From IMG/VR virus record IMGVR_UViG_3300034063_001003, positions 1 through 62,070 of that record: a stretch of 62,070 nt of DNA; one strand, 5' to 3'. A program made the position numbers and the translations under genes. This document shows, piece by piece, positions 8,165 to 15,123 of this stretch (the stretch's first letter is position 1; each line of letters starts with the position of its first letter). This DNA is from a virus. The notes below the pieces were generated by a model. That model worked only from the letters and a program-made list of their open reading frames with translations. It searched no databases and had not been told where the DNA came from.

Positions 8165-8541
8165 TGAAGAAAACGCTTCTCATTGCACTTGCGGCCGCCG
8201 CTCTTGCTGGCTGCCAGTCTGACGCTGACGTGGCATCACGCAACGTGTCAAAGGCAGCGGACAACTTTGAAGTTGCCCGCCGCGTGATCTTCTACAACGG
8301 CATCACGAACGACTACATGCTGTCCATTGAAGGCTACTGCAGCCTGGGCAACAACGACAAAGCAGGCTTCTTGTCTGTGACGTGCAGGACCGGGCCTGGC
8401 GCGTTCAAGAAGCACTTCTTGGGGCTGTCCGACAACGTCACGTTCTTCGTTGAGCAGATCGATGCGAAGAACGTCAGCACGTCGTTTTACCGAGTGGTGT
8501 TCAAGCCCTCGGTCATTGTCCCTGACATTGAGATCAGGTAA
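8164..8541 (+). CDS. Phage beta-sandwich lipoprotein
   Basis: The 125-residue product has a textbook lipoprotein signal: MKK, a hydrophobic Ala/Leu stretch, then the lipobox LAGC with lipidated Cys17. The mature part has the family pattern SKAADNFEVARRVIFYNGIT, later YCSL and CRTGPGAFKKHFLGLSDN, and looks all-beta. Related proteins are annotated as beta-sandwich lipoproteins in many phages. An outer-membrane role such as superinfection exclusion is plausible but not shown. Confidence 0.8.
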   Translation: MKKTLLIALAAAALAGCQSDADVASRNVSKAADNFEVARRVIFYNGITNDYMLSIEGYCSLGNNDKAGFLSVTCRTGPGAFKKHFLGLSDNVTFFVEQIDAKNVSTSFYRVVFKPSVIVPDIEIR

Positions 8542-8585
8542 GAGAAAGCCGTGGTGTAGGGAAAACACCTAGATTAACTTTTGCT

Positions 8586-8602
8586 GTGATTAGTAAAATC
8601 AC
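8586..8602. promoter_or_regulatory. Inverted repeat before an early operon, candidate operator
   Basis: GTGATT at 8586-8591 and AATCAC at 8597-8602 form a perfect 6-bp inverted repeat with a five-base AT-rich centre. It lies in the only ~85-base gap in this stretch, 27 bases before the next start. TAAAAT inside it (8594-8599) could be a -10 box, but no convincing -35 is visible. Confidence 0.35.
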
Positions 8603-8628
8603 TACGCCAACTTAGAAAGGAGAAAGGC

Positions 8629-8829
8629 ATGAGCAAGAACTTCAACCTCAACATCCATCACGTCACCTCGATCAGCATCGGCTCCATCAAGGAGACGCTC
8701 AGCTATGGTGGCGTGAGCGCCACTCGTGAGCTGGTGATCGAGACGCCTGAAGGCACCATCGAAATCACCCTGTTCTCGCAGCACGTCAGCGAGGACTCGG
8801 ACGAGAAGCTGCTGGAGGTGCGACTGTGA
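8629..8829 (+). CDS. Small early protein, unknown (66 residues)
   Basis: It has the standard leader AGAAAGGAGAAAGGC before the ATG. The sequence alternates hydrophobic and polar residues (ISIGSIKETLSYGGV, RELVIETPEGTIEITLF), suggesting a small beta-sheet protein. Its stop overlaps the next GTG, so it begins a run of coupled small genes. No family recognised. Confidence 0.7.
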   Translation: MSKNFNLNIHHVTSISIGSIKETLSYGGVSATRELVIETPEGTIEITLFSQHVSEDSDEKLLEVRL

Positions 8830-9023
8830 CCGGCCGCCAGTATGAAATTGAAGACAAGGAGCTTGTCCAGGAGCTTTTGGACTTGGTGGACAGGCTGGAA
8901 CGGCTTAACGACAGCGTAGGTTACACGCCGATACGGCATGCAATAAGCCACCGTGTCGTAGAGATACGCTTGCTGGCACGCGATGGGCATCTCAGGAACA
9001 TGAACGGGGGGAAAGGGCTATGA
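8826..9023 (+). CDS. Small helical early protein (GTG start)
   Basis: This 65-residue frame starts at a GTGA overlap with the gene above, with GGAGGTG in register as ribosome site. Residues 5-30 form an amphipathic acidic helix (EDKELVQELLDLVDRLERLN) and the rest is basic. Its stop overlaps the next gene's ATG. Function unknown. Confidence 0.65.
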   Translation: MTGRQYEIEDKELVQELLDLVDRLERLNDSVGYTPIRHAISHRVVEIRLLARDGHLRNMNGGKGL

Positions 9024-9340
9024 GCATGAACACCCCGTTCCATCTGCGGCAGCGGGAGTTCAACGCCTTCAACGCGGCCAACCCGGCCGTGTGGGAGCAC
9101 TTTGAACGCTTCACGCTGGAGGCCATCAACGCCGGCCACAGGAAGATCAGCCACTGGCTCATCATCAACCGCATCCGCTGGGAGGTGATGATCACCACCC
9201 GCGGTTCGGACTACAAGATCAGCAACGACCACATCGCGTTCTACGCGCGCTTGTTCGTGAAGGTGCACCCGCAGTATCGGTTCATCTTCAACCTCAAGCG
9301 CATGAAGGACGAACCATGGCACGGGGACATGCCGCTATGA
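9020..9340 (+). CDS. Conserved early phage protein
   Basis: The 106-residue protein has the recurring phage pattern of AANPAVWEHFERFT, then AGHRKISHWLIINRIRWEV, then KISNDHIAFYARLF and KVHPQYRFIF. I have seen this arrangement as a widely distributed small protein of proteobacterial phages, without an experimentally assigned role. GGGGGAAAGG upstream gives a ribosome site, and it is coupled at both ends. Confidence 0.75.
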   Translation: MSMNTPFHLRQREFNAFNAANPAVWEHFERFTLEAINAGHRKISHWLIINRIRWEVMITTRGSDYKISNDHIAFYARLFVKVHPQYRFIFNLKRMKDEPWHGDMPL

Positions 9341-9525
9341 CCTTCACCGGAACAAACCTCATCCTCGTGCGCCAGGCCCTGGCCTTGGCCATCGAGCATG
9401 TGACCATTGAAATAGGCATGTGCCCCGACGTTGAGTTGTGGGGCGTGGAGATTGAAGATTTGGAGCGTGACCGGGCGGCCTACCAAAGGCTGCTGGCGCG
9501 CATTGACAGAAAGCTACTACCGTGA
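9337..9525 (+). CDS. Small early protein, unknown (62 residues)
   Basis: I place the start at 9337, where ATGA overlaps the upstream stop as in most genes here. An ATG 21 bases earlier is the alternative. The product is mostly helical (VRQALALAIEHVTIEI, ERDRAAYQRLLARIDRKLL). Its stop overlaps the following GTG. No family recognised. Confidence 0.6.
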   Translation: MTFTGTNLILVRQALALAIEHVTIEIGMCPDVELWGVEIEDLERDRAAYQRLLARIDRKLLP

Positions 9526-9776
9526 ACAGTAAATACAAACGGCGCACGTTCGCCGACGTCGAAACCGAAGCCTACGCCAAGGGCTGGAGCGAGGGCCGCG
9601 AGCTGGCGCGCAAGGAATTTGAAGAGGGCTGGAAGCTTCTGTCCAAACACGACAGCGACACCATGGCAGAGCTGCTGCGCACCCAGGCACAGCTTCGTAA
9701 CATCTCCCTGCGCCGGCTGGCCTGGCAGCGGGTCAAGGCAATCTTTTCAAGGACCAAGGATCATGACTTTCAATGA
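9522..9776 (+). CDS. Small helical early protein, unknown (84 residues)
   Basis: It begins at GTG 9522 in a GTGA overlap. The product is charged and helical: acidic first half (KGWSEGRELARKEFEEGW), basic and hydrophobic second half (ISLRRLAWQRVKAIFSRTK), perhaps membrane-surface or nucleic-acid binding. It overlaps the next gene by 14 bases. Confidence 0.6.
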   Translation: MNSKYKRRTFADVETEAYAKGWSEGRELARKEFEEGWKLLSKHDSDTMAELLRTQAQLRNISLRRLAWQRVKAIFSRTKDHDFQ

Positions 9777-10029
9777 GTGGTGGGGCGGCCTGACCAAGGG
9801 CGAGCGCAAGGTGATCGGTGAGGGCAACGCGCGCTTCGTCTGGGAGGAGTGCGAGAAGCACACCGCGGCCAAGGAGGACGGCGATGAGGTCCAAATTGGC
9901 GGCTACACCCTCAAGCAGGGCGAGCGCCCGGGCATGATCTGGATCAGCGCTGCCAGCGGTGAAGGCGGGGAGTTTCACCTTGACGAGCTGGCCCAGATCA
10001 TCGACCGCTTCTTTAAGGAGAAGTTCTGA
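9763..10029 (+). CDS. Small early protein, unknown (88 residues)
   Basis: I use the ATG at 9763, which has AAGGA upstream, and not an earlier in-frame start that would lie deep in the preceding gene. The product begins MTFNEWWGGLTKGERKVIG and ends in an amphipathic helix (LDELAQIIDRFFKEKF). Its last base is shared with the next ATG. No family recognised. Confidence 0.6.
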   Translation: MTFNEWWGGLTKGERKVIGEGNARFVWEECEKHTAAKEDGDEVQIGGYTLKQGERPGMIWISAASGEGGEFHLDELAQIIDRFFKEKF

Positions 10030-10202
10030 TGGACGACAACCACCTGCTCTATCTGACCACCGCCGAGTGGCTCAAAGGATACGCTTCAGGACTCGACGAG
10101 CACCTGCACCCGGCCCTGATCTTCCGCCTCAACTGCGCCGCCGACTTGCTGACCGCAGTGTGGGAGAAGGGCTGCGGCCAAGGGGAGCCCAAGCATGACT
10201 GA
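10029..10202 (+). CDS. Very small early protein (57 residues)
   Basis: The ATG shares a base with the upstream stop, and the frame runs eight bases into the next gene. The sequence has YLTTAEWLKGYASGLDEHLH, then a cysteine-containing helix (RLNCAADLLTAVWEKGCG). AAGGAGAAG before the start is a good ribosome site. Function unknown. Confidence 0.55.
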   Translation: MDDNHLLYLTTAEWLKGYASGLDEHLHPALIFRLNCAADLLTAVWEKGCGQGEPKHD

Positions 10203-10527
10203 CTGCAAACACGACTGGCATTTCACCAGTGACGCGACCATGGCCATGCGGTGCCAAAAGTGCGGCCAGGATACCGGACCGCGGGACATTCTGGCCGACG
10301 TCACGATGTTCGGCATGTCCTGGAGCAGAGGCGGTGAGCGCATCGACCCGACAACCGTCTACAAGCTTCAGAAGCCGCCGAAGTCAGTAGGGGCCTGGGT
10401 GATTGACCCATCACCAGACGAGGGCCACGGACCGAGCACCACGTTCTACATCTATCACAGGCCCACGGACGAGCAGATCAAGAACACTGAGCAGGCCTTT
10501 GGCTGGAAGTGGAAGGACTTGGCATGA
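10195..10527 (+). CDS. Small protein with possible zinc ribbon
   Basis: The 110-residue product starts MTDCKHDWHF and has MRCQKCGQD about 15 residues later. C4, H6 or H9, C20 and C23 could bind a zinc ion. The remainder carries no recognisable domain. The start sits inside the preceding gene with AAGGGGAG upstream, and the end overlaps the next ATG. A nucleic-acid or protein adaptor is possible. Confidence 0.6.
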   Translation: MTDCKHDWHFTSDATMAMRCQKCGQDTGPRDILADVTMFGMSWSRGGERIDPTTVYKLQKPPKSVGAWVIDPSPDEGHGPSTTFYIYHRPTDEQIKNTEQAFGWKWKDLA

Positions 10528-10979
10528 CTATTGAAGCAATGAAGCAGGCGCTGGAGGCATTGGAGACTTGCGCCGAAGACGAGTGGTGTAGTGAAGATGA
10601 CTTTGGCATGGTGCAGGTTTATGACGAAGGCAAGGTGAAGACAGCCATCACCGCCCTGCGCACCGCCATCGAGGCCGCTGAGAAGCAGGAGCCGGTGGCG
10701 TGGGCTGTGTTTGAGGGGTGGAACGCGCATGACCTGTACCTGCCTCAAGAGTACGACGAGGCTCTGAAGATGGCGGGATACAAAGGCGATCACGCTGAAA
10801 TTAAGCCTCTCTACACCACCCCACCCGCAGCACAGCGCCAGCCGCTGACGGATGATCGGATCGGCCAGATCATCGAGCAGTGCAAAATCACTTTGGTCAA
10901 CTATTGCAGTGGCGAAAAGCAAACCGAGTTTGCCCGCGCCATCGAAGCCGCGCACGGCATCGCAGGAGAGAAGACATGA
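10524..10979 (+). CDS. Mosaic early protein, paralogue A (KQALEALE family)
   Basis: This 151-residue protein belongs to a set of three in this window that share short blocks: MKQALEALE at the start, AEKQEPVA in the middle and PPAAQRQ followed by a LTDD/LTDE helix, with unrelated sequence between. Its variable insert is WAVFEGWNAHDLYLP to about LYTT. Such block-shuffled proteins are common in Burkholderiales and enterobacterial phages, with no known function. Coupled to both neighbours by ATGA overlaps. Confidence 0.7.
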   Translation: MTIEAMKQALEALETCAEDEWCSEDDFGMVQVYDEGKVKTAITALRTAIEAAEKQEPVAWAVFEGWNAHDLYLPQEYDEALKMAGYKGDHAEIKPLYTTPPAAQRQPLTDDRIGQIIEQCKITLVNYCSGEKQTEFARAIEAAHGIAGEKT

Positions 10980-11299
10980 CTCAACAACCCAAGGCTCTGC
11001 AACTGGCTGATGCTATGGAAAATGCTGAATATCCAAATGACTATGACGTAGCAGCCGAACTGCGCCGTCAGCATGCGGAGATCGAGCGACTGACAAAGTT
11101 CTGTGACGACCTCATCTGCGAGCTATCGGGTTTAAGAATGGCGGCGAATATGCAAAAGCGGATCGACGAACTTAAGGCATCCCCATCCGCACAGGGCCAG
11201 TGGGTCGGGCTCACAGACGAGCAGATCAACCAGTACGACTACCAGTACCGCGATCTGCTCTATGACGCTGAGAAGATGCTCAGGGAGAACAACGCATGA
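10976..11299 (+). CDS. Mosaic early protein, paralogue B
   Basis: The 107-residue product has LQLADAMENAEY at the start and a coiled-coil-prone middle (AAELRRQHAEIERLTKF). It ends in the shared block QGQWVGLTDEQINQ, matching QWVGLTDTQIEQ of the protein encoded from 11463. It is therefore related to its neighbours through one module only, which suggests recombination between paralogues. Function unknown. Confidence 0.65.
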   Translation: MTQQPKALQLADAMENAEYPNDYDVAAELRRQHAEIERLTKFCDDLICELSGLRMAANMQKRIDELKASPSAQGQWVGLTDEQINQYDYQYRDLLYDAEKMLRENNA

Positions 11300-11466
11300 C
11301 CAAGCGCATCACCATTCCGGTGTCCACGGACATCGACAAGATCAGAGACAGGCTGGAGCGCGACACCGGGGTGCGAATGACCTACACGCAGGTCTTCAAC
11401 TTCCTGGTTCACTTTTACGTCCAACGGGCCAGCGAGCCCAAAAGCAGATGGAGGTCATTGGAATGA
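11296..11466 (+). CDS. Ribbon-helix-helix protein (56 residues)
   Basis: The product starts TKRITIPVSTDIDKIRDRLE and continues with a second helix (TYTQVFNFLVHFYVQ). The strand-helix-helix order matches the Arc/MetJ fold, which binds DNA as a dimer through the N-terminal strand. It is encoded between two mosaic paralogues with ATGA overlaps on both sides. It probably represses a phage or host promoter; the target is unknown. Confidence 0.65.
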   Translation: MTKRITIPVSTDIDKIRDRLERDTGVRMTYTQVFNFLVHFYVQRASEPKSRWRSLE

Positions 11467-11864
11467 ATGTAGATGCGATGAAACAGGCGCTGGAGGCGCT
11501 GGAAAACGTGAGAAGCTACGACAAAGGTAATCTTTACGGACTTGACGAAAACATCACCGCCCTCAATGCCGCAATCGCGGAGGCTGAGAAGCAGGAACCG
11601 GTGGCTGACGGGTTGATTCGTAGGTACATAAACGCGCTGGTTGCAAACAAGCCCGACGAAGCTGCCGATGCGACAAAACGCATGGTTGATTATGTGTTTG
11701 CCACCCCACCCGCAGCACAGCGCCAATGGGTTGGGCTGACGGATACGCAAATTGAACAGGTTTACTTTGAAACGGTAAAGAAACACCGAGGCGCACCAAT
11801 GCCTTGGGGGCAAGTGCAGTTTGGCAAAGCATTGGAAGCCAAACTCAAGGAGAGAAACACATGA
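11463..11864 (+). CDS. Mosaic early protein, paralogue C (KQALEALE family)
   Basis: The 133-residue protein shares MKQALEALE, AEAEKQEPVA and TPPAAQRQ with the protein from 10524, and QWVGLTDxQI with the one from 10976. It thus joins both relatives. The C-terminus (YFETVKKHRGAPMPW, FGKALEAKLKERN) is its own. The start is the ATG at 11463, overlapping the RHH gene's stop and preceded by GGAGG. Confidence 0.7.
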   Translation: MNVDAMKQALEALENVRSYDKGNLYGLDENITALNAAIAEAEKQEPVADGLIRRYINALVANKPDEAADATKRMVDYVFATPPAAQRQWVGLTDTQIEQVYFETVKKHRGAPMPWGQVQFGKALEAKLKERNT

Positions 11865-12238
11865 TCGACTTTATTTCATCCAATCCCTCCGCGCACCCGC
11901 AGACAGTGGCCTGCGCGCGCCTGTTGGCCGCGGTAACTGCCCAGGCCATTGAGGACGCTTCCAGCAGGCAGGCAACCGGCGCCGAGAACTTCGCCGCCAT
12001 TGACTGGCTGTTCAGCAAGACCTCTGCGTTTGAGGACTACGCCCGGCTGATTGGCGCGGACGCAGAGCAAATTCGCACCGCCCTGCTGGAGCCGCCCCCC
12101 GACATCGAGCCCAAAAGCAGCAGGTTCGACACGAGCAGACGCCGCTACTTGAAAGTCTCTCATGGGAAGTGGCTGGCAAGACGCAAGGCAGAAGAAGCCG
12201 CCCTGAAGAAGGCAATGGGGGAGGACAATGCCGCTTAA
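11861..12238 (+). CDS. Early protein, unknown (125 residues)
   Basis: The ATG at 11861 overlaps the upstream stop (ATGA) and has AAGGAGAG before it. The N-terminal two thirds looks helical and alanine-rich (VACARLLAAVTAQAIEDAS). The last third is basic (FDTSRRRYLKVSHGKWLARR), which could contact nucleic acid. No family recognised. Confidence 0.6.
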   Translation: MIDFISSNPSAHPQTVACARLLAAVTAQAIEDASSRQATGAENFAAIDWLFSKTSAFEDYARLIGADAEQIRTALLEPPPDIEPKSSRFDTSRRRYLKVSHGKWLARRKAEEAALKKAMGEDNAA

Positions 12239-12629
12239 CAAGCCACTCACACGAGAAGACTGGCTGACGTACTTGGACACAACTTGGAAAAAATGTTTGG
12301 CTGATGCATGGCAAAAGGAGTGGGATGACATGAACAGAGACGACATCATCAAAATGGCGCGTGAGGCTGGGTTCAATCTGGAGCACGGCTTCTTGCTGCG
12401 CGTGACAGGCATTGATGAAGACCTTGAACGCTTCGCCGCCCTTGTCCGTGCTGATGAGCGCAACCGCACATGGACGCAAGAGCATTGGACTGAGTATGAG
12501 CGCAGCATCGCAGCAGCCGAAAGAGAGGTGTGTGCAAAGGTGGCTGACCTTGTGGCCCGTGAGATGGACGACACGAACGGCATCGCAACCTACATAGCCG
12601 CTGCCCTCCGAGCAAGGGGGCAGACATGA
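12228..12629 (+). CDS. Early phage protein with 'MAREAGF...CAKVADLVARE' pattern
   Basis: Residues 35-133 begin MNRDDIIKMAREAGF and continue through LERFAALVRADE to CAKVADLVARE, a pattern seen in many small phage proteins that normally start at this internal methionine. Here 34 extra residues precede it. An internal ATG at 12330 has its own AAGGAG and may be the true start. The function of the family is unknown. Confidence 0.65.
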   Translation: MPLNKPLTREDWLTYLDTTWKKCLADAWQKEWDDMNRDDIIKMAREAGFNLEHGFLLRVTGIDEDLERFAALVRADERNRTWTQEHWTEYERSIAAAEREVCAKVADLVAREMDDTNGIATYIAAALRARGQT

Positions 12630-12832
12630 CAAGCCCCGAAGTAATGGGGGCCCTGGCCCTCGTGCCGGTGATCCTGGTCATCCTGTGGGCGTTCAACGCC
12701 GACTGGGAACAGGACCACGGACCGCGCGACGACTTCCTGCCCGACTACCCGCCATGCCCGCCCTGCAACAACGACTGCGAACAAGGTCGGGACTGCCCAA
12801 ACAAAGCAGACAAAGCACACAAGGAAAACTGA
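12626..12832 (+). CDS. Small membrane-anchored cysteine-rich protein
   Basis: The 68-residue product has an N-terminal transmembrane helix (VMGALALVPVILVILWAF). A short soluble tail follows with four cysteines in two pairs (PPCPPCNNDC and RDCPN) and a lysine-rich end. The cysteines could form disulfides or bind metal. ATGA overlap with the preceding gene supports the start. Confidence 0.6.
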   Translation: MTSPEVMGALALVPVILVILWAFNADWEQDHGPRDDFLPDYPPCPPCNNDCEQGRDCPNKADKAHKEN

Positions 12833-12833
12833 G

Positions 12834-13046
12834 ATGCCGAAAAAATTGATCCTGTCCCCGCGCGAGGAGCAAATCCTCAACGCCATCTGCGAGCTTGGAC
12901 AGACCGACCTGGTGGCCCGTAAACTGGATATCTCGCCGCGGACCGTGGAGGTCTACATCAGCCGCGCCATGTCCACCAACAAATACCCCAACCGCCTCAT
13001 GCTGGCCCTGGCCAGGGACAGAGAACTTCGTAGCAAAAGGAGCTGA
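12834..13046 (+). CDS. LuxR/GerE-type helix-turn-helix regulator (70 residues)
   Basis: The whole protein is one HTH domain: LSPREEQILNAICELG, then QTDLVARKLDISPRTVEVYI with SRAM, which is the LuxR_C/GerE signature (recognition helix SPRTVEVYISRAM). It has no receiver or ligand domain, so it may bind DNA constitutively or pair with a host partner. It lies near the end of the early operon, where a switch toward late expression could be made; that role is inference. Confidence 0.75.
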   Translation: MPKKLILSPREEQILNAICELGQTDLVARKLDISPRTVEVYISRAMSTNKYPNRLMLALARDRELRSKRS

Positions 13047-13048
13047 AC

Positions 13049-13297
13049 ATGAGACCCGCTGAATTTTCAACAGAAAACCCACCCCGGCCCATCGACTGCC
13101 TGGAGACCAAGGAATACATCGCCGGCCTGCGCCGCCGCATCGAGGTCCAACAGGACGGCATGGAACACCTGGCCAACCAAGTCCACCAACTCAGAGTCCA
13201 AAAGCGCCGGCTGGAAGAGCAAATCGAGCGCCTCGCCCTCGACCTGGGCATCAAAGACGGCCACACCGGGCCAGGATGGGAAGAGGTACCCAAGTGA
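13049..13297 (+). CDS. Small coiled-coil protein (82 residues)
   Basis: After a proline-rich start the sequence is a continuous charged helix with heptad-like leucines and isoleucines (RRRIEVQQDGMEHLANQVHQ, then LRVQKRRLEEQIERLALDL). It probably dimerises. It follows the LuxR-type gene by two bases with AAAAGGAG upstream, so the two could be partners. Confidence 0.65.
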   Translation: MRPAEFSTENPPRPIDCLETKEYIAGLRRRIEVQQDGMEHLANQVHQLRVQKRRLEEQIERLALDLGIKDGHTGPGWEEVPK

Positions 13298-13509
13298 CCC
13301 CGGCGTTCGAAGGGCTCATCGCGGGCCTCGTGCCACGGCCCACGGTCCAACTGCTCATCATCACCGCCGGCAACACCAAGTACGCCTTCGTCGGGCCCTG
13401 CTTCGGCGACAAGGCCATCACCGCCATCGAAGTGGCGGACACCCTCCCCATGTCAGTGGCCGCCCGCCTGATGACAGGGGAATGGTGCGAGCCGGGGGAG
13501 CTGCAGTGA
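13294..13509 (+). CDS. Small early protein, last of the early run
   Basis: I prefer GTG 13294, which overlaps the previous stop (GTGA); an ATG at 13276 is the alternative. The 71-residue product is beta-rich (TVQLLIITAGNTKYAFVGPC) and ends in CEPGELQ. Its last 57 bases are overlapped on the other strand by the tail of the HNH gene. No family recognised. Confidence 0.55.
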   Translation: MTPAFEGLIAGLVPRPTVQLLIITAGNTKYAFVGPCFGDKAITAIEVADTLPMSVAARLMTGEWCEPGELQ

Positions 13510-13788
13510 GGACAAAGCCAAGTTCTCAATCCGGTTGTCCCAGCGGTTGCCGTTGAGGTGGCGCACAGGGGACATGGGCCACTCCCCGTCAGTCAAGTAC
13601 AAGGCAATGTCCTGACCGTCGAAATAACGGCCGCCAATGCCAATGCGGACAGGGGAATGAGGCTTGTACGTGCCAGCAAGAGCACCGGCCTTGACCCGCG
13701 GACCAAGGGCCTTGCGCCAATAGATGCGGCCAGTGTCGGGTTCGTACCGGAGAAACTGGGAGATCAGGGTAAGATAGTCGTCGCTCAT
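13453..13788 (-). CDS. HNH homing-type endonuclease, probably C-terminally truncated
   Basis: I chose the ATG at 13788 because GGAGAGG precedes it on the minus strand. The 111-residue product starts MSDDYLTLISQFLRYEPDTG and reaches the HNH signature: HLNGNRWDNRIENLALSS has the H-x-N-G-x3-D-N-R-x2-N-L pattern. Relatives usually continue with a DNA-binding tail. Here the frame runs instead into the antisense of the neighbouring gene, giving an unusual PRLAPFPCHQAGGH end, so it may be decayed. Free-standing HNH genes of this type are mobile. Confidence 0.7.
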   Translation of the reverse strand: MSDDYLTLISQFLRYEPDTGRIYWRKALGPRVKAGALAGTYKPHSPVRIGIGGRYFDGQDIALYLTDGEWPMSPVRHLNGNRWDNRIENLALSSLQLPRLAPFPCHQAGGH

Positions 13789-13818
13789 GTCGTTCCTCTC
13801 CAACGATGATGGGAAGTG

Positions 13819-13847
13819 AAGCCCAGGTGTGTCGAGCACCTGGGCTT
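13819..13847. terminator. Strong hairpin, probable terminator of the early region
   Basis: AAGCCCAGGTG at 13819-13829 pairs perfectly with CACCTGGGCTT at 13837-13847 around a seven-base loop. A short T-run is included, and TTTT follows ten bases later. It would stop plus-strand early transcripts and may also insulate the minus-strand HNH gene. Confidence 0.6.
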
Positions 13848-13854
13848 TGCGCAT

Positions 13855-14233
13855 TTTATAGGCAATGCGGTGGTTTAGGGGCGAAGAAGGGTGTTTTGTC
13901 AGGGTTTCTACCTACACGGACCACGGGTCACGGGCAAATTCGGGGTTTCTATAGACCAAATGAGACTCAACATGTGTTTTTATTTTTTTTTTTTTAAAAA
14001 TGACGTGATAGACGTAATGGTGTAATAGATCAATGAAATCAATAGGTTAGATGTGTACAGTACATTACAAGGTGTTCTACAGTGTAATTTCACATAAAAT
14101 GCGCGCGCGACCTTTTTTTGAAAAAAAAAAAACATACATTGGTCATTTTTTTCCTATATAAACCCCCGAATTCGCCTTCCCCGGCCTTGGGAGGAGGTTG
14201 CGTTACCCTGTAGAAGTGTTGCACAATCGGCCT
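13855..14233. other. AT-rich non-coding block with inverted repeats, candidate origin
   Basis: About 380 bases hold no credible gene and are far more AT-rich than the rest. Outer arms 13937-13954 and 14154-14172 are near-perfect inverted copies (AATTCGGGGTTT with a CTATA stretch). Inside lie a T13-A5 tract (13983-14000) and a T7-G-A12 tract (14113-14132), also in mirrored order. Between them are four GTAAT/ATTAC elements and an 11-bp palindrome TGTACAGTACA (14054-14064). Such features fit a replication origin or a major control region between early and late halves. No initiator gene is adjacent, so this is inference. Confidence 0.45.
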
Positions 14234-14449
14234 ATGAGAATCGAGAGACACGTCCCCCTGCCTGACGACCGCCAACGGCAGGTCTACCCCTTCCCTGACA
14301 TGGCGGTGGGCGACAGCTTCCTGGTGCTGGACGCGGATTGGATCAAGAACTTGCGCAGCGCGGCCTACATGTACGCCAAGCGGCATCCTGGGGTGCGGTT
14401 CACCATTCGCAAGTATGGTGAGGGCTGGCGGCTGTGGAGGGTCACTTGA
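14234..14449 (+). CDS. Small conserved phage protein (VPLP...YPFPDMAVGDSF family)
   Basis: The 71-residue product has the pattern VPLPDDRQRQVYPFPDMAVG, DSFLV and then RFTIRKYGEGWRLWRV, which recurs as a small protein in many phages near early or packaging genes. I start it at ATG 14234 because the conserved part begins there. A TTG at 14198 is possible, but GAGGAGG abuts it too closely. Function unknown; its stop shares a base with the terminase start. Confidence 0.7.
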   Translation: MRIERHVPLPDDRQRQVYPFPDMAVGDSFLVLDADWIKNLRSAAYMYAKRHPGVRFTIRKYGEGWRLWRVT

Positions 14450-15123
14450 TGCGGACGTACAAGGATGAAAAGTTCTTGGCTGGCAAAAGCCTTGGTGGGG
14501 TGGACCAACGGGTCGAGGACCGGATCACCGCGCCGGTCAAGCCCCACAAGCCCCGGGTGCTGACACCGCAGGAGTGGAAGTTCGTCGAGGAATTCGTGGC
14601 CGGTGATGGGCACGTGACCCTCAAGGAAGCCGCGATCCGCGCCGGGTACAGCGAAATCTGGGCAAAGAACCGGGCCCGGGAGCTGACCGACCCTGACAAG
14701 AGCCCCCACATCGTGGCCGCTATCCAGGAGCGCCGCCGGGAGCTGGGCGAAAAGTACGCCACCACCTTTGAGCGGCACATGCGCGACCTCCAGGTCATCC
14801 GCGACCAGGCGCTGGCTGCAGGTGCGTATGGCGCGGCCGTGCAGGCAGAGTATCGCCGCGGCCAGGCCCTGGGCACGATCTACATCGACCGCAAGGAAAT
14901 CAGGCACGGGACCATTGACAGCATGTCCAAGGAAGAGGTCATGCGAAAGCTTGAGGAGATCAAGCGCCTGTACGGTGGCCAGGCCGGGCCCATCGTGGAC
15001 GTAACGTCCAGGCAGATCGAGGAAGAGCCTGAAGAGGAAAAAGACGATGGCAATGAAGCCCGAAGCGAACCTGTACAAGCGCCTGAAAGACAACGTCCCA
15101 AATTGCCATTTCACCCGGATTGA
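14449..15123 (+). CDS. Terminase small subunit
   Basis: The ATG at 14449 follows GGAGGG by eight bases. The 224-residue product has an N-terminal helix-turn-helix of the TerS type (LTPQEWKFVEEFVAGDG, then TLKEAAIRAGYSE), which recognises the packaging site. A long helical oligomerisation region follows (RHMRDLQVIRDQALAAGAYG onward), then an acidic EEEPEEEK tail suited to docking on TerL. The large subunit lies 5.6 kb downstream, separated by an accessory module, which is unusual. Confidence 0.8.
   Translation: MRTYKDEKFLAGKSLGGVDQRVEDRITAPVKPHKPRVLTPQEWKFVEEFVAGDGHVTLKEAAIRAGYSEIWAKNRARELTDPDKSPHIVAAIQERRRELGEKYATTFERHMRDLQVIRDQALAAGAYGAAVQAEYRRGQALGTIYIDRKEIRHGTIDSMSKEEVMRKLEEIKRLYGGQAGPIVDVTSRQIEEEPEEEKDDGNEARSEPVQAPERQRPKLPFHPD

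Noticed and set aside
13983-14132. Long homopolymer runs as sequencing errors
   Set aside because: They fall in an otherwise organised AT-rich, mirrored block and outside genes, so I treat them as real, although the exact run lengths are uncertain.
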